This document shows positions 19,364 to 26,981 of a stretch of 64,000 nt of DNA, piece after piece. Position 1 is the first letter of the stretch; every line of letters starts with the position of its first letter. This DNA comes from Porphyromonadaceae bacterium UBA7207 (lineage in GTDB: Bacteria > Bacteroidota > Bacteroidia > Bacteroidales > Muribaculaceae): assembly GCA_002490635.1 (NCBI GenBank), contig DKUJ01000042.1, forward strand, positions 1 through 64,000, given 5' to 3'. Both the position numbers and the translations under genes were made by a program. The notes below the pieces were generated by a model that saw only the letters and a list, made by a program, of their open reading frames with translations, searched no databases and was not told where the DNA came from.

Positions 19364-19672
19364 ATGAAAACACAGAAAACGAACGCAGAACATCAGACGC
19401 AGTCTCTCTCCGAAGTGTTGCCGGGCATAGGCGATGAGATACGGAAAGTCCTTGCCCGCAAACATCTTTCCGGAGCATGGCTTGCCGTACGCATCGGTTG
19501 CGACCGCACCAATATCTATAAGATACTCCGCAAGAAAAGCATCGACACAAGTCTGCTGCTGCGTATCAGCGTGATACTCGACCACGATTTCTTCGGTCTC
19601 TATTCCCGTGAGTTCAAGCACTCGGCCGGAGATTCCGCAGGCAGCGCCGGATTGGATGAGAATGCCCGATAA
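19364..19672 (+). CDS. Small helix-turn-helix protein, second of a tandem pair
   Basis: A 102-residue paralogue of the upstream protein. The shared pattern is WLA-x-R-x-x-C-DRTN-x-YK (here WLAVRIGCDRTNIYKILRKK), then LLRISVILDHDFFGLYSREF. The N-terminal ~20 residues and the Gly/Ser/Ala-rich tail after ~85 differ from the paralogue and look disordered. The gene ends in a short tandem repeat (tgcccgataa twice, around 19664-19683). Probably cotranscribed with its neighbour; DNA-binding role inferred from the HTH core only. Confidence 0.75.
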   Translation: MKTQKTNAEHQTQSLSEVLPGIGDEIRKVLARKHLSGAWLAVRIGCDRTNIYKILRKKSIDTSLLLRISVILDHDFFGLYSREFKHSAGDSAGSAGLDENAR

Positions 19673-19715
19673 TGCCCGATAATGGCGTTTTTAGCATTTT
19701 TTGGATTGGCGACGC

Positions 19716-19745
19716 TTGCCGCTCCGTGTAAAATCTGTAATTTTG
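19716..19745 (+). promoter_or_regulatory. Promoter for the ROK glucokinase gene
   Basis: TTG at 19716-19718, a 19-nt spacer, then TAATTTTG at 19738-19745. The leader to ATG 19782 is about 32 nt. Confidence 0.7.
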
Positions 19746-19781
19746 GGGCAATTCAAACCCAAACAGTCAAGTAACCGTACC

Positions 19782-20792
19782 ATGAAACCATACGTACTGG
19801 GTATCGACATCGGCGGCACAAACACAGTGTTCGGCCTGGTGGACGCCCGAGGCAAAGTGATTGCAAGTTCTTCGATCAAGACAGGAAAACACAGCAAGTT
19901 CGCCGATTATCTCGACGAACTTTACACCGAAGCCACTCGCCTTATCCAGGCCAATGATGCCGTGGATAAAGTGCACGGCATAGGCATAGGCGCACCCAAC
20001 GCCAACTACTACACCGGCACCATCGACGATGGCGTGAATCTGCCATGGCCTTCTCCCATACCTCTTGCCCAGGCAGTGAGCGAGAAGTTCGGAATTCCCA
20101 CCGCCGTGACCAACGACGCCAACGCCGCCGCGCTGGGTGAGATGACATATGGTGCCGCCCGCGGCCTCAAGGACTTTATAATGATAACCCTCGGCACAGG
20201 CGTGGGTTCCGGCATAGTGGTGAACGGTCAGGTGGTATATGGCCACGACGGTCTTGCCGGCGAGCTGGGACACATGATAGTGAAGCGCAACAACGGACGC
20301 CTCTGCGGATGCGGCCGCACCGGCTGCCTCGAAGCATACTGCTCGGCCACGGGCGTGGCACGCAGCGCGCGCGAATTCCTCGAAGTGCGCACCGAGCCTT
20401 CGCTGCTGCGCGAGATCCCTATCGACCAGATCACATCCAAGGATGTCTACGATGCAGCCATGCAGGGCGACCAGATTGCCAAAGACATCTTCGACTACAC
20501 CGGCACAATCCTTGGCGAGGCTCTCGCCGACATGATGGTGTTCTCCTCGCCCCAGGCGTTTATCCTCTTCGGCGGCCTGGCAAAGAGCGGCGACCTGCTG
20601 ATGAAGCCTCTGGTAGAAGCCATGGACCGCAGCATGCTCAGCCTCTTCCGCGGCAAGCCCAAGGTGATAATGAGCGAGCTCAAGGAAGCCGATGCCGCCG
20701 TGCTCGGCGCCAGCGCGCTGGGCTGGGAAGCCAAGCCAAGCATTGCCCAGGCGGCAGCCATCGCCGCAGCGGCAGTTCCCGCGGCAGAATAA
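19782..20792 (+). CDS. ROK-family sugar kinase (glucokinase)
   Basis: A 336-residue cytoplasmic kinase that phosphorylates glucose or a related hexose. It has the ATP-binding phosphate loop YVLGIDIGGTNTVFGLVD near the N-terminus, the conserved ITLGTGVGSGIVVNGQ, and the ROK zinc signature LCGCGRTGCLEAY. There is no N-terminal HTH domain, so it is an enzyme rather than a repressor. ATG 19782 is chosen because it places the phosphate loop at residue 5; an upstream in-frame start would lie inside the promoter. Ends in an Ala-rich tail. Monocistronic, with its own promoter and terminator. Glucose is the usual Bacteroidetes substrate, but specificity is inferred. Confidence 0.9.
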   Translation: MKPYVLGIDIGGTNTVFGLVDARGKVIASSSIKTGKHSKFADYLDELYTEATRLIQANDAVDKVHGIGIGAPNANYYTGTIDDGVNLPWPSPIPLAQAVSEKFGIPTAVTNDANAAALGEMTYGAARGLKDFIMITLGTGVGSGIVVNGQVVYGHDGLAGELGHMIVKRNNGRLCGCGRTGCLEAYCSATGVARSAREFLEVRTEPSLLREIPIDQITSKDVYDAAMQGDQIAKDIFDYTGTILGEALADMMVFSSPQAFILFGGLAKSGDLLMKPLVEAMDRSMLSLFRGKPKVIMSELKEADAAVLGASALGWEAKPSIAQAAAIAAAAVPAAE

Positions 20793-20809
20793 GCTGGACA
20801 CGATACATT

Positions 20810-20852
20810 GCAAAAATCCCGCACCGGCATGGCCGTGCGGGATTTTGCATAT
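20810..20852 (+). terminator. Rho-independent terminator after the glucokinase gene
   Basis: A gcaaaaatcccgcac arm (20810-20824) pairs with gtgcgggattttgc (20835-20848), with one bulged A, followed by atatttt. Confidence 0.8.
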
Positions 20853-20870
20853 TTTAATATGGCCAATGCA

Positions 20871-20900
20871 TTGCCCGGTCGTGAAAAATTGCTAATTTTG
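20871..20900 (+). promoter_or_regulatory. Promoter for rplU-rpmA
   Basis: TTG at 20871-20873, a 19-nt spacer, then TAATTTTG at 20893-20900. The leader to the rplU ATG is about 88 nt and contains a small GC stem (cctcgc 20959-20964 with gcgggg). Confidence 0.7.
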
Positions 20901-20993
20901 TGCGCTGAAAATCCGCAACGGCACTTTTCAAGAAGGGTGAACGCAATGGCAAAGCCCTCGCCTAAGCGGGGTAACTAATTATTATACAATTCG

Positions 20994-21314
20994 ATGTACG
21001 TAATCGTAGAAATTCAGGGACAGCAGTTCAAAGCAGAAAAAGACCGCTTCCTGTATGTTCACTATCTTGGCGACAAGGTAGAAGAAGGAGCAACCGTAGA
21101 GTTCGACCGCGTGCTCCTGGCCGATGTGGAAGGCGAAGTCAAAGTAGGCGCCCCCACTGTAGAAGGTGCCAAAGTCGTTTGCACTGTTGAGAAGCAGCTC
21201 GTAAAAGGCGACAAAGTGATTGTTTTCAAGAAAAAACGTCGCAAAGGCTACCGTCGTAAAAACGGCCATCGCCAGTACTTCACCAAAATAGTGATTAAAG
21301 ACATCATCGCTTAA
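20994..21314 (+). CDS. rplU: 50S ribosomal protein L21
   Basis: A 106-residue L21: [19 protein letters not shown] at the N-terminus, a central beta-rich part, and the conserved basic C-terminal [19 protein letters not shown]. It binds 23S rRNA and needs L20 for assembly. It is the first gene of the usual L21-L27 pair; 62 nt separate it from rpmA, both under the promoter at 20871-20900. A structured leader upstream might serve autoregulation, as known for other ribosomal operons, but no family is recognised. Confidence 0.97.
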   Translation: MYVIVEIQGQQFKAEKDRFLYVHYLGDKVEEGATVEFDRVLLADVEGEVKVGAPTVEGAKVVCTVEKQLVKGDKVIVFKKKRRKGYRRKNGHRQYFTKIVIKDIIA

Positions 21315-21376
21315 GCACACCAAAAGTCCAACCGTGGAATATCCTCCTGGATTTCCATCATACCCAACAAGCAACT

Positions 21377-21646
21377 ATGGCACATAAAAAAGGCGTCGGC
21401 AGTTCCAAGAACGGCCGTGAGTCAGAAAGCAAACGTCTGGGCGTCAAGATTTTTGGCGGCCAGTTTGCCAAAGCAGGCAACATCCTCAAGCGTCAGCGCG
21501 GCACCGTGCACCATCCCGGCCTCAACGTAGGCATCGGCAAGGACCACACTCTGTTCGCACTCGTGAGCGGAACCGTGGAATTCACCATCGGACGCAACGG
21601 ACGCAAGTTCATCAACGTCAAGCCCCTCGAGCTCCCCCAGGCATAA
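21377..21646 (+). CDS. rpmA: 50S ribosomal protein L27
   Basis: An 89-residue L27: [20 protein letters not shown] then LGVKIFGGQ and [20 protein letters not shown]. The N-terminal tail reaches the peptidyl transferase centre. It begins directly with M-A-H-K-K, without the cleavable extension found in Firmicutes. Cotranscribed with rplU and followed by a terminator whose T-run doubles as the -33 box of the metK promoter. Confidence 0.97.
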   Translation: MAHKKGVGSSKNGRESESKRLGVKIFGGQFAKAGNILKRQRGTVHHPGLNVGIGKDHTLFALVSGTVEFTIGRNGRKFINVKPLELPQA

Positions 21647-21670
21647 GTCTTCGACAGAAAAAATACACGC

Positions 21671-21707
21671 AGGCGCCTTCCATAGCGGAAGGCGTCTCGT
21701 TTTTTTT
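21671..21707 (+). terminator. Rho-independent terminator after rpmA
   Basis: An 11-bp stem (21671-21681 with 21687-21697, one G-T pair) with a 5-nt loop, followed by eight T residues. Confidence 0.88.
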
Positions 21708-21734
21708 GTATTCCACATTTTTGTAGTAACTTTG
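21705..21734 (+). promoter_or_regulatory. Promoter for the metK leader
   Basis: TTTG at 21705-21708 (within the rpmA terminator T-run), an 18-nt spacer, then TAACTTTG at 21727-21734. The predicted start near 21740 gives a leader of about 165 nt. Confidence 0.75.
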
Positions 21735-21778
21735 CACGCGAAAACAAAAGTGGACAGATTTGGCTGCTTGCAACCACT

Positions 21779-21900
21779 CGAAAAAATGCTAAAATCGCTA
21801 CCGGAGTCAGGCTCCGGACTGCAAGGGCGGGGGAGAACCCCGCGGCAGTCAGTGATGCATTTTTCGTGGCAGGCTCTTCAGTCCGGTCACGATTTTTTTT
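21779..21900 (+). ncRNA. Candidate cis-regulatory RNA (riboswitch/attenuator) upstream of metK
   Basis: A closing helix pairs 21779-21789 with 21857-21866 (one bulged A). Inside are a hairpin 21801-21806/21812-21817, a helix 21817-21822/21845-21850, and an inner hairpin 21827-21832/21838-21843 with a GAGAA loop. Downstream, 21864-21892 folds into an imperfect ~11-bp hairpin followed by eight T (21893-21900), a terminator ending one base before the first in-frame ATG. A competing 8-bp pairing, ccggactg 21814-21821 with cagtccgg 21879-21886, would break both the inner domain and the terminator. Position before SAM synthetase suggests SAM sensing (inference). It does not resemble the SAM-I, SAM-II or SAM-III cores by eye. 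Confidence 0.65.
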
Positions 21901-21907
21901 AATGCTT

Positions 21908-23200
21908 ATGAGTAACTATCTTTTTACATCCGAGTCGGTTTCGGCCGGCCATCCCGATAAGGTCGCCGACCAGATTTCCGACGCCATAGTCGATGAGTTT
22001 CTCGCCCGCGACCCTTCGTCGAAAGTGGCATGCGAGACTCTTGTTACAACCGGGCAGGTTGTCGTTGCCGGCGAGGTGCGTTCCGATGCCTATATCGACA
22101 TTCAGGAGACTGCCCGCCGCGTAATCCGCCAGATCGGCTACGACCGCAGCGAGCTGCGTTTCGACGGCGATTCCTGCGGCATACTCTCCGCCATCCATGA
22201 GCAGAGCGCCGATATCAACCAGGGAGTCGTGCGTGACGACGTGCGCCGGCAGGGTGCCGGCGACCAGGGCATGATGTTCGGCTACGCCACAAACGAGACT
22301 CCACTCTATATTCCTCTCACTCTCGCGCTGAGCCATGCTTTGCTGATGACTCTCGAGCAGATCCGCCGCGAGGGTGTGGACATGACATATCTGCGCCCCG
22401 ATGCCAAAAGCCAGGTCACTGTGGAATATAGCGAGCATGGAGAGCCCCTGCGCATACACACCATAGTTGTGTCGACCCAGCACGACGAGTTCGTCGATGC
22501 GGCAGCCGCAGGGCTGAGCCAGAAGGAAGCCGACGACAGAATGCTGGAGACCATACGCCGCGATGTGAGGGACATTCTCATTCCCCGCACCCGCGAGGCG
22601 CTGCCCGAGCAGCTCCGCGGACTTCTGGACAGCGACTATATTCTGCACGTCAACCCCACGGGTAAGTTCGTTATCGGCGGCCCGCACGGCGACACCGGTG
22701 TGACCGGCCGTAAAATCATAGTCGACACTTACGGGGGCCACGGCGCCCATGGCGGTGGTGCCTTCTCCGGCAAGGACCCCAGCAAGGTGGACCGCTCGGC
22801 AGCCTATGCCGCCCGCCATATCGCCAAGAACCTTGTGGCGGCAGGTGTGGCCGACCGTGTTCTGGTGCAGGTTGCCTATGCCATCGGCGTGGCCGAGCCT
22901 GTGAGCATGCATGTGGATACGTTCGGAACCTCGCATGTGGCCTTGAGCGACAGCGAGATAGCACTGAGGCTGCCGCAGTTGTTCGACATGACTCCCTACG
23001 GCATCGAGCAGCGGCTTAAGCTGCGCGCCCCTATTTACCGTGAAACGGCTACCTATGGCCACATGGGACGTATCCCGCGCACTGTGGAGAAAACCTTCTG
23101 CGACCATGGCGGCGAGCCTTTCAGCCGCACAGTCGAGCTTTTCACCTGGGAGAAGCTCGACATGGTGGACGATGTCCGCCGTACCTTCGGAATCGGATAA
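21908..23200 (+). CDS. metK: S-adenosylmethionine synthetase
   Basis: A 430-residue enzyme forming SAM from methionine and ATP. Signatures are [20 protein letters not shown] at the N-terminus, [18 protein letters not shown] and [20 protein letters not shown]. It has the slightly longer Bacteroidetes form (430 residues against ~384 in E. coli). ATG 21908 (MSNYLF) gives the conserved N-terminus; ATG 21902, two codons upstream, is in frame and only one base after the T8 run. Expression is probably controlled by the structured leader at 21779-21900. Monocistronic, with a terminator at 23229-23259. Confidence 0.97.
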   Translation: MSNYLFTSESVSAGHPDKVADQISDAIVDEFLARDPSSKVACETLVTTGQVVVAGEVRSDAYIDIQETARRVIRQIGYDRSELRFDGDSCGILSAIHEQSADINQGVVRDDVRRQGAGDQGMMFGYATNETPLYIPLTLALSHALLMTLEQIRREGVDMTYLRPDAKSQVTVEYSEHGEPLRIHTIVVSTQHDEFVDAAAAGLSQKEADDRMLETIRRDVRDILIPRTREALPEQLRGLLDSDYILHVNPTGKFVIGGPHGDTGVTGRKIIVDTYGGHGAHGGGAFSGKDPSKVDRSAAYAARHIAKNLVAAGVADRVLVQVAYAIGVAEPVSMHVDTFGTSHVALSDSEIALRLPQLFDMTPYGIEQRLKLRAPIYRETATYGHMGRIPRTVEKTFCDHGGEPFSRTVELFTWEKLDMVDDVRRTFGIG

Positions 23201-23228
23201 CAATCAGACCTGAATACAAAAAAATCGA

Positions 23229-23259
23229 CGGATGCCATGAGCGTCCGCCGGTTTTTTTT
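23229..23259. terminator. Terminator between convergent metK and the OmpA-TPR lipoprotein gene
   Basis: A 7-bp stem (23229-23235 with 23241-23247, one G-T pair) with a 5-nt loop, followed by eight T on the plus strand. A-rich on the other side, so it may work both ways. Confidence 0.7.
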
Positions 23260-23276
23260 GTATCGTGTTCCGTGAA

Positions 23277-24962
23277 TCAGTTGAGTGCGCGGGAGAGGTT
23301 GTAGTTGGCGAACTCGAGGTCTTTTACAGCGCGTTTTGCCAGGGAGCTGTCGAGACGTACGGCCTGGCGCAGGTTGGTTACGAGCATGTTCTCGTTGTTG
23401 GTGCGGGCACCCAGGATAGCCATCAGATAGTATGTGGTGGCGTCGGGAGTCTCTACCGATGCCAGGGTCGTTTTTGCGCGGCTGTAGTCGCGGGCGAGAA
23501 TCTGTGCCAGAGCGGCGTTGTTGGTGCGCGAGCTGCCGAAAGCGTTCACGGCGGCTGCGGCGTCGCCCTGCTTGAGGTAGTATACGCCGAGGGCGTTGCC
23601 GAGTTCGTCGACGCCGGCAGCGGAGCCGAAGTACTGGTTGGCCTTGTTGTAGTTGCCGTTGAGCATTTCGATGAGGCCGAGGTTCATCTGGGGCTCGGGG
23701 TGGTTGCCCATGGATGCGGCGCGGGAGAAGTTGGCCTGGGCCGCGCTGTAGTCACCGGCGACATACTGTGCCATGCCAAGGTTGTTGAAGGTGCGGTAGT
23801 CGTTGGGGAAGAGACGTGCGGCCTTGTCGTAGATGGCGAGCTTGCGTTCGTTGTCGTTGGTGAGGGTGGCTGCGTAGAGAATTTCCTCTACATTGAGTTG
23901 CGAGGGATTGCTCTCGAGCAGGCGCATGATTTCGGCATCGCTCTTTCCGATTACGTCGATTGATGCTGTGATGCGGGAGTAGCGCAGCTGGGGAAGAATC
24001 TGTTCGGCGAGCTGTTCGAACACATCGGAGAGGTTGCGGATTTCGCGTTCGCGCTGTTCGGGGTCGCTGTACATGGAAAGGACATTAAGGATAAGGTCTT
24101 TGTCCTGGATGTTGCTCTGTGCCACCAGGCGCTGGAAGCCTTCCCAGTCCTGGGGTGTGAACTGTGCTGTCAGTTCGCCGAATTCGGTAATGCGGTCGCG
24201 GTTGAGCTGGCGTTCCATGTAGCTGCGGGTGTTTTCCTCGCGCTGCTGTGCCAGCCGGGTGTTGAAAGCCACACCGCCTTCGGGCGAGGCATAGGAGGAT
24301 ATGTTGATTTCCTGCAGGCGGCGCGATGTGTCGCCGTTGGCTTCCAGGATTTCGCGTTGCAGTTCCTTGATGGCGTCGGTGCTCAGCTGGGAGGCGCGGA
24401 TATTGGCCTGGTTTACCAGGAACATGATGTCGGCGGCATATTTTTCGTTGATGATTCGCTGGAAGGCATCGGCTCCGATGGCGGGAGTAACGGATTTCAC
24501 ATCAGCCATGGCCGCAGTGGCGACAACGCCGTTGGCTACTTTCACGGAGGGGAGGACATAGCGTTTGCTGCCCTGGGTTACGGCGAAGTTGAGCATGAGA
24601 TCGCTCTGTGCCATGTCGGGGTTGTAGGCGAAGTCTACGGGAATGGTGGCTGTGCCCCCGTATTCATATGAAATCACAGGGTTGTTGCCGCGCACTTTCT
24701 CGCCCTGGAAGCTGTAGGACTGGGACGATACTTCCTGACCGTTGAATACCAGAGTGGGTGTAACGGTGACTTCGGCGTTTTTGACAAAGAACTTGGCCGG
24801 GATGCGTGCGCTGACACGTGCGGGAACCTTTTCGCCAACCACTTCGAGAGGGTTTGGGTTCACCGTGAAATAGTCGGCGCTGAACTGTCCGAGTTTTTTG
24901 CCGCAGGAGGTGAGCGAGAGGGCCACCGTCAGAGAAGCGAGATAGAATAACTTGCGGTACAT
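23277..24962 (-). CDS. OmpA-like/TPR outer-membrane lipoprotein
   Basis: A 561-residue lipoprotein (lipobox SLTSC, C20). Residues ~25-150 form a beta-rich domain (FFVKNAEVTVTPTLVFNGQE). Residues ~200-360 contain an OmpA-like segment, INISSYASPEGGVAFNTRLA, followed by FTPQDWEGFQRLVAQ and ILPQLRYSRITASIDVIGKS. From ~375 there are tetratricopeptide repeats (RTFNNLGMAQYVAGDYSAA, PQMNLGLIEMLNGNYNKA). The OmpA-plus-TPR layout parallels the DUF3868 fimbrial assembly protein at 51534-53000. Likely periplasmic and peptidoglycan- or assembly-associated. It lies last in an apparent prmA/outer-membrane-protein/lipoprotein operon (29-nt gap). Specific role unknown. Confidence 0.8.
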   Translation of the reverse strand: MYRKLFYLASLTVALSLTSCGKKLGQFSADYFTVNPNPLEVVGEKVPARVSARIPAKFFVKNAEVTVTPTLVFNGQEVSSQSYSFQGEKVRGNNPVISYEYGGTATIPVDFAYNPDMAQSDLMLNFAVTQGSKRYVLPSVKVANGVVATAAMADVKSVTPAIGADAFQRIINEKYAADIMFLVNQANIRASQLSTDAIKELQREILEANGDTSRRLQEINISSYASPEGGVAFNTRLAQQREENTRSYMERQLNRDRITEFGELTAQFTPQDWEGFQRLVAQSNIQDKDLILNVLSMYSDPEQREREIRNLSDVFEQLAEQILPQLRYSRITASIDVIGKSDAEIMRLLESNPSQLNVEEILYAATLTNDNERKLAIYDKAARLFPNDYRTFNNLGMAQYVAGDYSAAQANFSRAASMGNHPEPQMNLGLIEMLNGNYNKANQYFGSAAGVDELGNALGVYYLKQGDAAAAVNAFGSSRTNNAALAQILARDYSRAKTTLASVETPDATTYYLMAILGARTNNENMLVTNLRQAVRLDSSLAKRAVKDLEFANYNLSRALN

Positions 24963-24991
24963 TGATGTTATTGATTGGTTGTTGATGTTTT

Positions 24992-25558
24992 TTAGAAGCT
25001 TACGCCGATTTTCACTGTGGCGTAGTGCAGGTCGTGGAAGTCGTGGGCCATTTCATGTCCCACCACCTTGCGGCGCTGGCGGAAGGTGTAGCCCAGAAGG
25101 ATGAAAGAGGCGAATTTAGAGCTGCGGGCGAGGTTGAATCCCGCACCTGTGAATCCGTAGATGCCTGTCTGCTGGTGGTTGTGTTCCAGGTAGTTGAGGC
25201 TGGCGCCGAGTTTGATGTCCCAGAATGCCAGTGTGGGGCGGTCGGTGAAGTTTGTGCGCAGTTCGGCAAAAAGCGGAAACGAGCGGCAGGAGTTGCTCAC
25301 CATTATGTCGGCTTCGGCGCCGATGCCCAGGAAATTTATCCATCCGCGGCGCATGCCGAAACTTATTTCGAAGTCCACGGTGCTCATGTCGTTCCCGCTC
25401 ATGTCGATGGAGGCGCCTGCCGAGGCTCCCCATGTGAAAGCGGGGCGGATGGCGGCGGTGTCGCTGTTGTCGGCAGCCTGCGCCCGGGCCGAGGTCGCCA
25501 GCAGGACGATGGCTGCGGCGAGGATTCCCGGCAGCTGCTTCATGCTTTTTCTGTTCAT
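24992..25558 (-). CDS. Outer membrane beta-barrel protein (porin-like)
   Basis: A 188-residue protein with a signal peptide (cleavage near ARAQA, residues ~24-28), then alternating hydrophobic strands such as SKFASFILLGYTFRQRR and the C-terminal YATVKIGVSF that ends in an aromatic residue, as outer membrane barrels do. Size suits an 8-stranded barrel. The start overlaps the prmA stop by 4 nt (ATGA, 25555-25558), so the two are translationally coupled; an internal ATG five codons on (MKQLPG) is the alternative start. Function not recognised. Confidence 0.75.
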   Translation of the reverse strand: MNRKSMKQLPGILAAAIVLLATSARAQAADNSDTAAIRPAFTWGASAGASIDMSGNDMSTVDFEISFGMRRGWINFLGIGAEADIMVSNSCRSFPLFAELRTNFTDRPTLAFWDIKLGASLNYLEHNHQQTGIYGFTGAGFNLARSSKFASFILLGYTFRQRRKVVGHEMAHDFHDLHYATVKIGVSF

Positions 25559-26430
25559 TGCTCTTTGACAAAAGTCATGGACGACCAGTTGTCGCGTTCG
25601 GCCATGGCTGTGGGCACGAGGCCGGCGGCGCGGGCGGCGCTCTCCACAATGGGTCGGTCGGCTACATAGAATCCGCTCACTACCAGATGGCCGCCGGTGC
25701 GGAGAGTGGCGGAGTAGGATGCCATGTCGGCGACGATGATGTTCCGGTTTATGTTTGCCAGGAAGAGGTCGGCCGATTCTTCGCGGCCTTTAAGTGCCGA
25801 GGCGTCGGAGCGCACCAGTTCCACGGCGTCGCCGTCGCTGAGGTTGAGGGCTATGTTTTCGGCGGTGTTTTCGGCGGCGAACTCATCGATTTCCACGGCC
25901 AGCACCTTTGCGGCGCCGAGTATGCGTGCGAGAATGGCAAGAATGCCTGTTCCGGTGCCCATGTCCACTACGGACAATCCATGGCAGTCGGTTGCCAGCA
26001 GTGCCTCCATCATCAGAGTGGTGGTGGCGTGATGCCCGGTGCCGAAAGCCATCTTGGGGTTGATGTAAATGTTTATGTCGGCCTGCGGCACATCGGTGTG
26101 GAATGTGCCGGCCACGGCCACGCGGCCTCCGACCACAATGGGGCTGAAGTAGTTTTTCTCCCACTCGGCGTTCCAGTCGCGTCCCTCCACGAAAGTTTCT
26201 TCGAATGTTGCGGAGAACCCGTCGGGAAGAGCCCCGAGTATTGCCTCGGCAGTGGATTCCCTGCTGAAAAGCGCTGCGGGGACATATGCGGTGAGTGTAG
26301 CGCCCGGAGTTTCGGAATCGCCGGCCACAAAACTCTCGTATCCTGCCTGTCCGAGGGCGTCGGCGAGCAGGTCGGCCATGTCGGAGCTGGCTGGCGACAG
26401 AGCGAATCGTACTTCGTAATAGTCGTTCAT
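25555..26430 (-). CDS. prmA: Ribosomal protein L11 methyltransferase
   Basis: A 291-residue SAM-dependent enzyme that methylates lysines and the N-terminus of L11. The N-terminal substrate domain is followed by the family motif NPKMAFGTGHHATT (124-137) and the SAM loop VVDMGTGTGILAILA (154-168); the catalytic-loop NINRNI also fits. Start ATG 26430. It is divergent from the Fur-like gene, with a TACCTTTG box at 26462-26469, and heads an operon with two cell-envelope genes, an arrangement whose logic is not obvious. Confidence 0.93.
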   Translation of the reverse strand: MNDYYEVRFALSPASSDMADLLADALGQAGYESFVAGDSETPGATLTAYVPAALFSRESTAEAILGALPDGFSATFEETFVEGRDWNAEWEKNYFSPIVVGGRVAVAGTFHTDVPQADINIYINPKMAFGTGHHATTTLMMEALLATDCHGLSVVDMGTGTGILAILARILGAAKVLAVEIDEFAAENTAENIALNLSDGDAVELVRSDASALKGREESADLFLANINRNIIVADMASYSATLRTGGHLVVSGFYVADRPIVESAARAAGLVPTAMAERDNWSSMTFVKEQ

Positions 26431-26461
26431 CGGGTGATTGGAGGTTAGGGCTATTTTGCCA

Positions 26462-26469
26462 CAAAGGTA
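26462..26469 (-). promoter_or_regulatory. -7 box for the prmA operon
   Basis: TACCTTTG on the minus strand, about 32 nt before the prmA ATG. No TTG is found 19 nt upstream; that position overlaps the divergent -7 box at 26492-26499. Confidence 0.6.
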
Positions 26470-26491
26470 AGCATTATTCCGAAATAATTAC

Positions 26492-26499
26492 TAATTTTG
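26492..26499 (+). promoter_or_regulatory. -7 box for the fur/purA operon
   Basis: TAATTTTG only 9 nt before the ATG at 26509, predicting an almost leaderless transcript. No good -33 box is seen; that position overlaps the divergent prmA -7 box. Confidence 0.6.
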
Positions 26500-26508
26500 T
26501 ACGCAGCT

Positions 26509-26976
26509 ATGAACCCCGACCATTCCAAGGTGCACGATGCCGGCGAGCGCTTTGCCCGCTATCTGCGTGAGACAGGCCGGCGCAATACTCCCGAGAGGCA
26601 GCTCGTGCTCTCGAGGGCGTTGGCAGCCCGTCGGTTTTTCAGTGTCGAAGAACTGGGAGAGGCAATAAATGCCGAGGGCTCGCATCTGGCACAGGCAACC
26701 TTGTACGCCACTCTGGAACTGCTTTGCGAGGCCGGACTGCTGGGGCGCAAACACACAGCCCGCCGCACTCTGTATTGCCCGGTGGCGGCAGGCTCGGCGC
26801 AGACAGTGTGCTCCGTCTGCGGTAAGGTTACGGCTCTGAAAGTCCCCGAACTGAGCGCGGCTCTGGGGCGTCTCCAGCCGGGTAGGTTCGTCCCTTCGGG
26901 TTTTTATCTGGAAATACAGGGCATGTGCAGCATCTGTGCCCGCCGCCAAAAGAAAAAATCACAGAAAAACATATAG
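26509..26976 (+). CDS. Fur-family metal-dependent transcriptional regulator
   Basis: A 155-residue Fur-type repressor. The N-terminal winged helix includes RRNTPERQLVLSRALAARRF and AQATLYATLELLCEAGLLG. The C-terminal dimerisation domain has two CxxC pairs, TVCSVCGKV and GMCSICARR, expected to hold a structural zinc. Histidines of the regulatory metal site are sparse, so the sensed metal or peroxide cannot be assigned. ATG 26509 is chosen over a TTG at 26497 that lies inside the -7 box. The gene ends 5 nt before purA and is cotranscribed with it. It is divergent from prmA across shared promoter DNA, so autoregulation would affect both units. Confidence 0.88.
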   Translation: MNPDHSKVHDAGERFARYLRETGRRNTPERQLVLSRALAARRFFSVEELGEAINAEGSHLAQATLYATLELLCEAGLLGRKHTARRTLYCPVAAGSAQTVCSVCGKVTALKVPELSAALGRLQPGRFVPSGFYLEIQGMCSICARRQKKKSQKNI

Positions 26977-26981
26977 ATACA

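Noticed and set aside
21741..21900. A known SAM-I, SAM-II or SAM-III riboswitch before metK
   Set aside because: By eye the leader lacks the conserved core of each class; a covariance-model search is still needed to exclude a distant variant.
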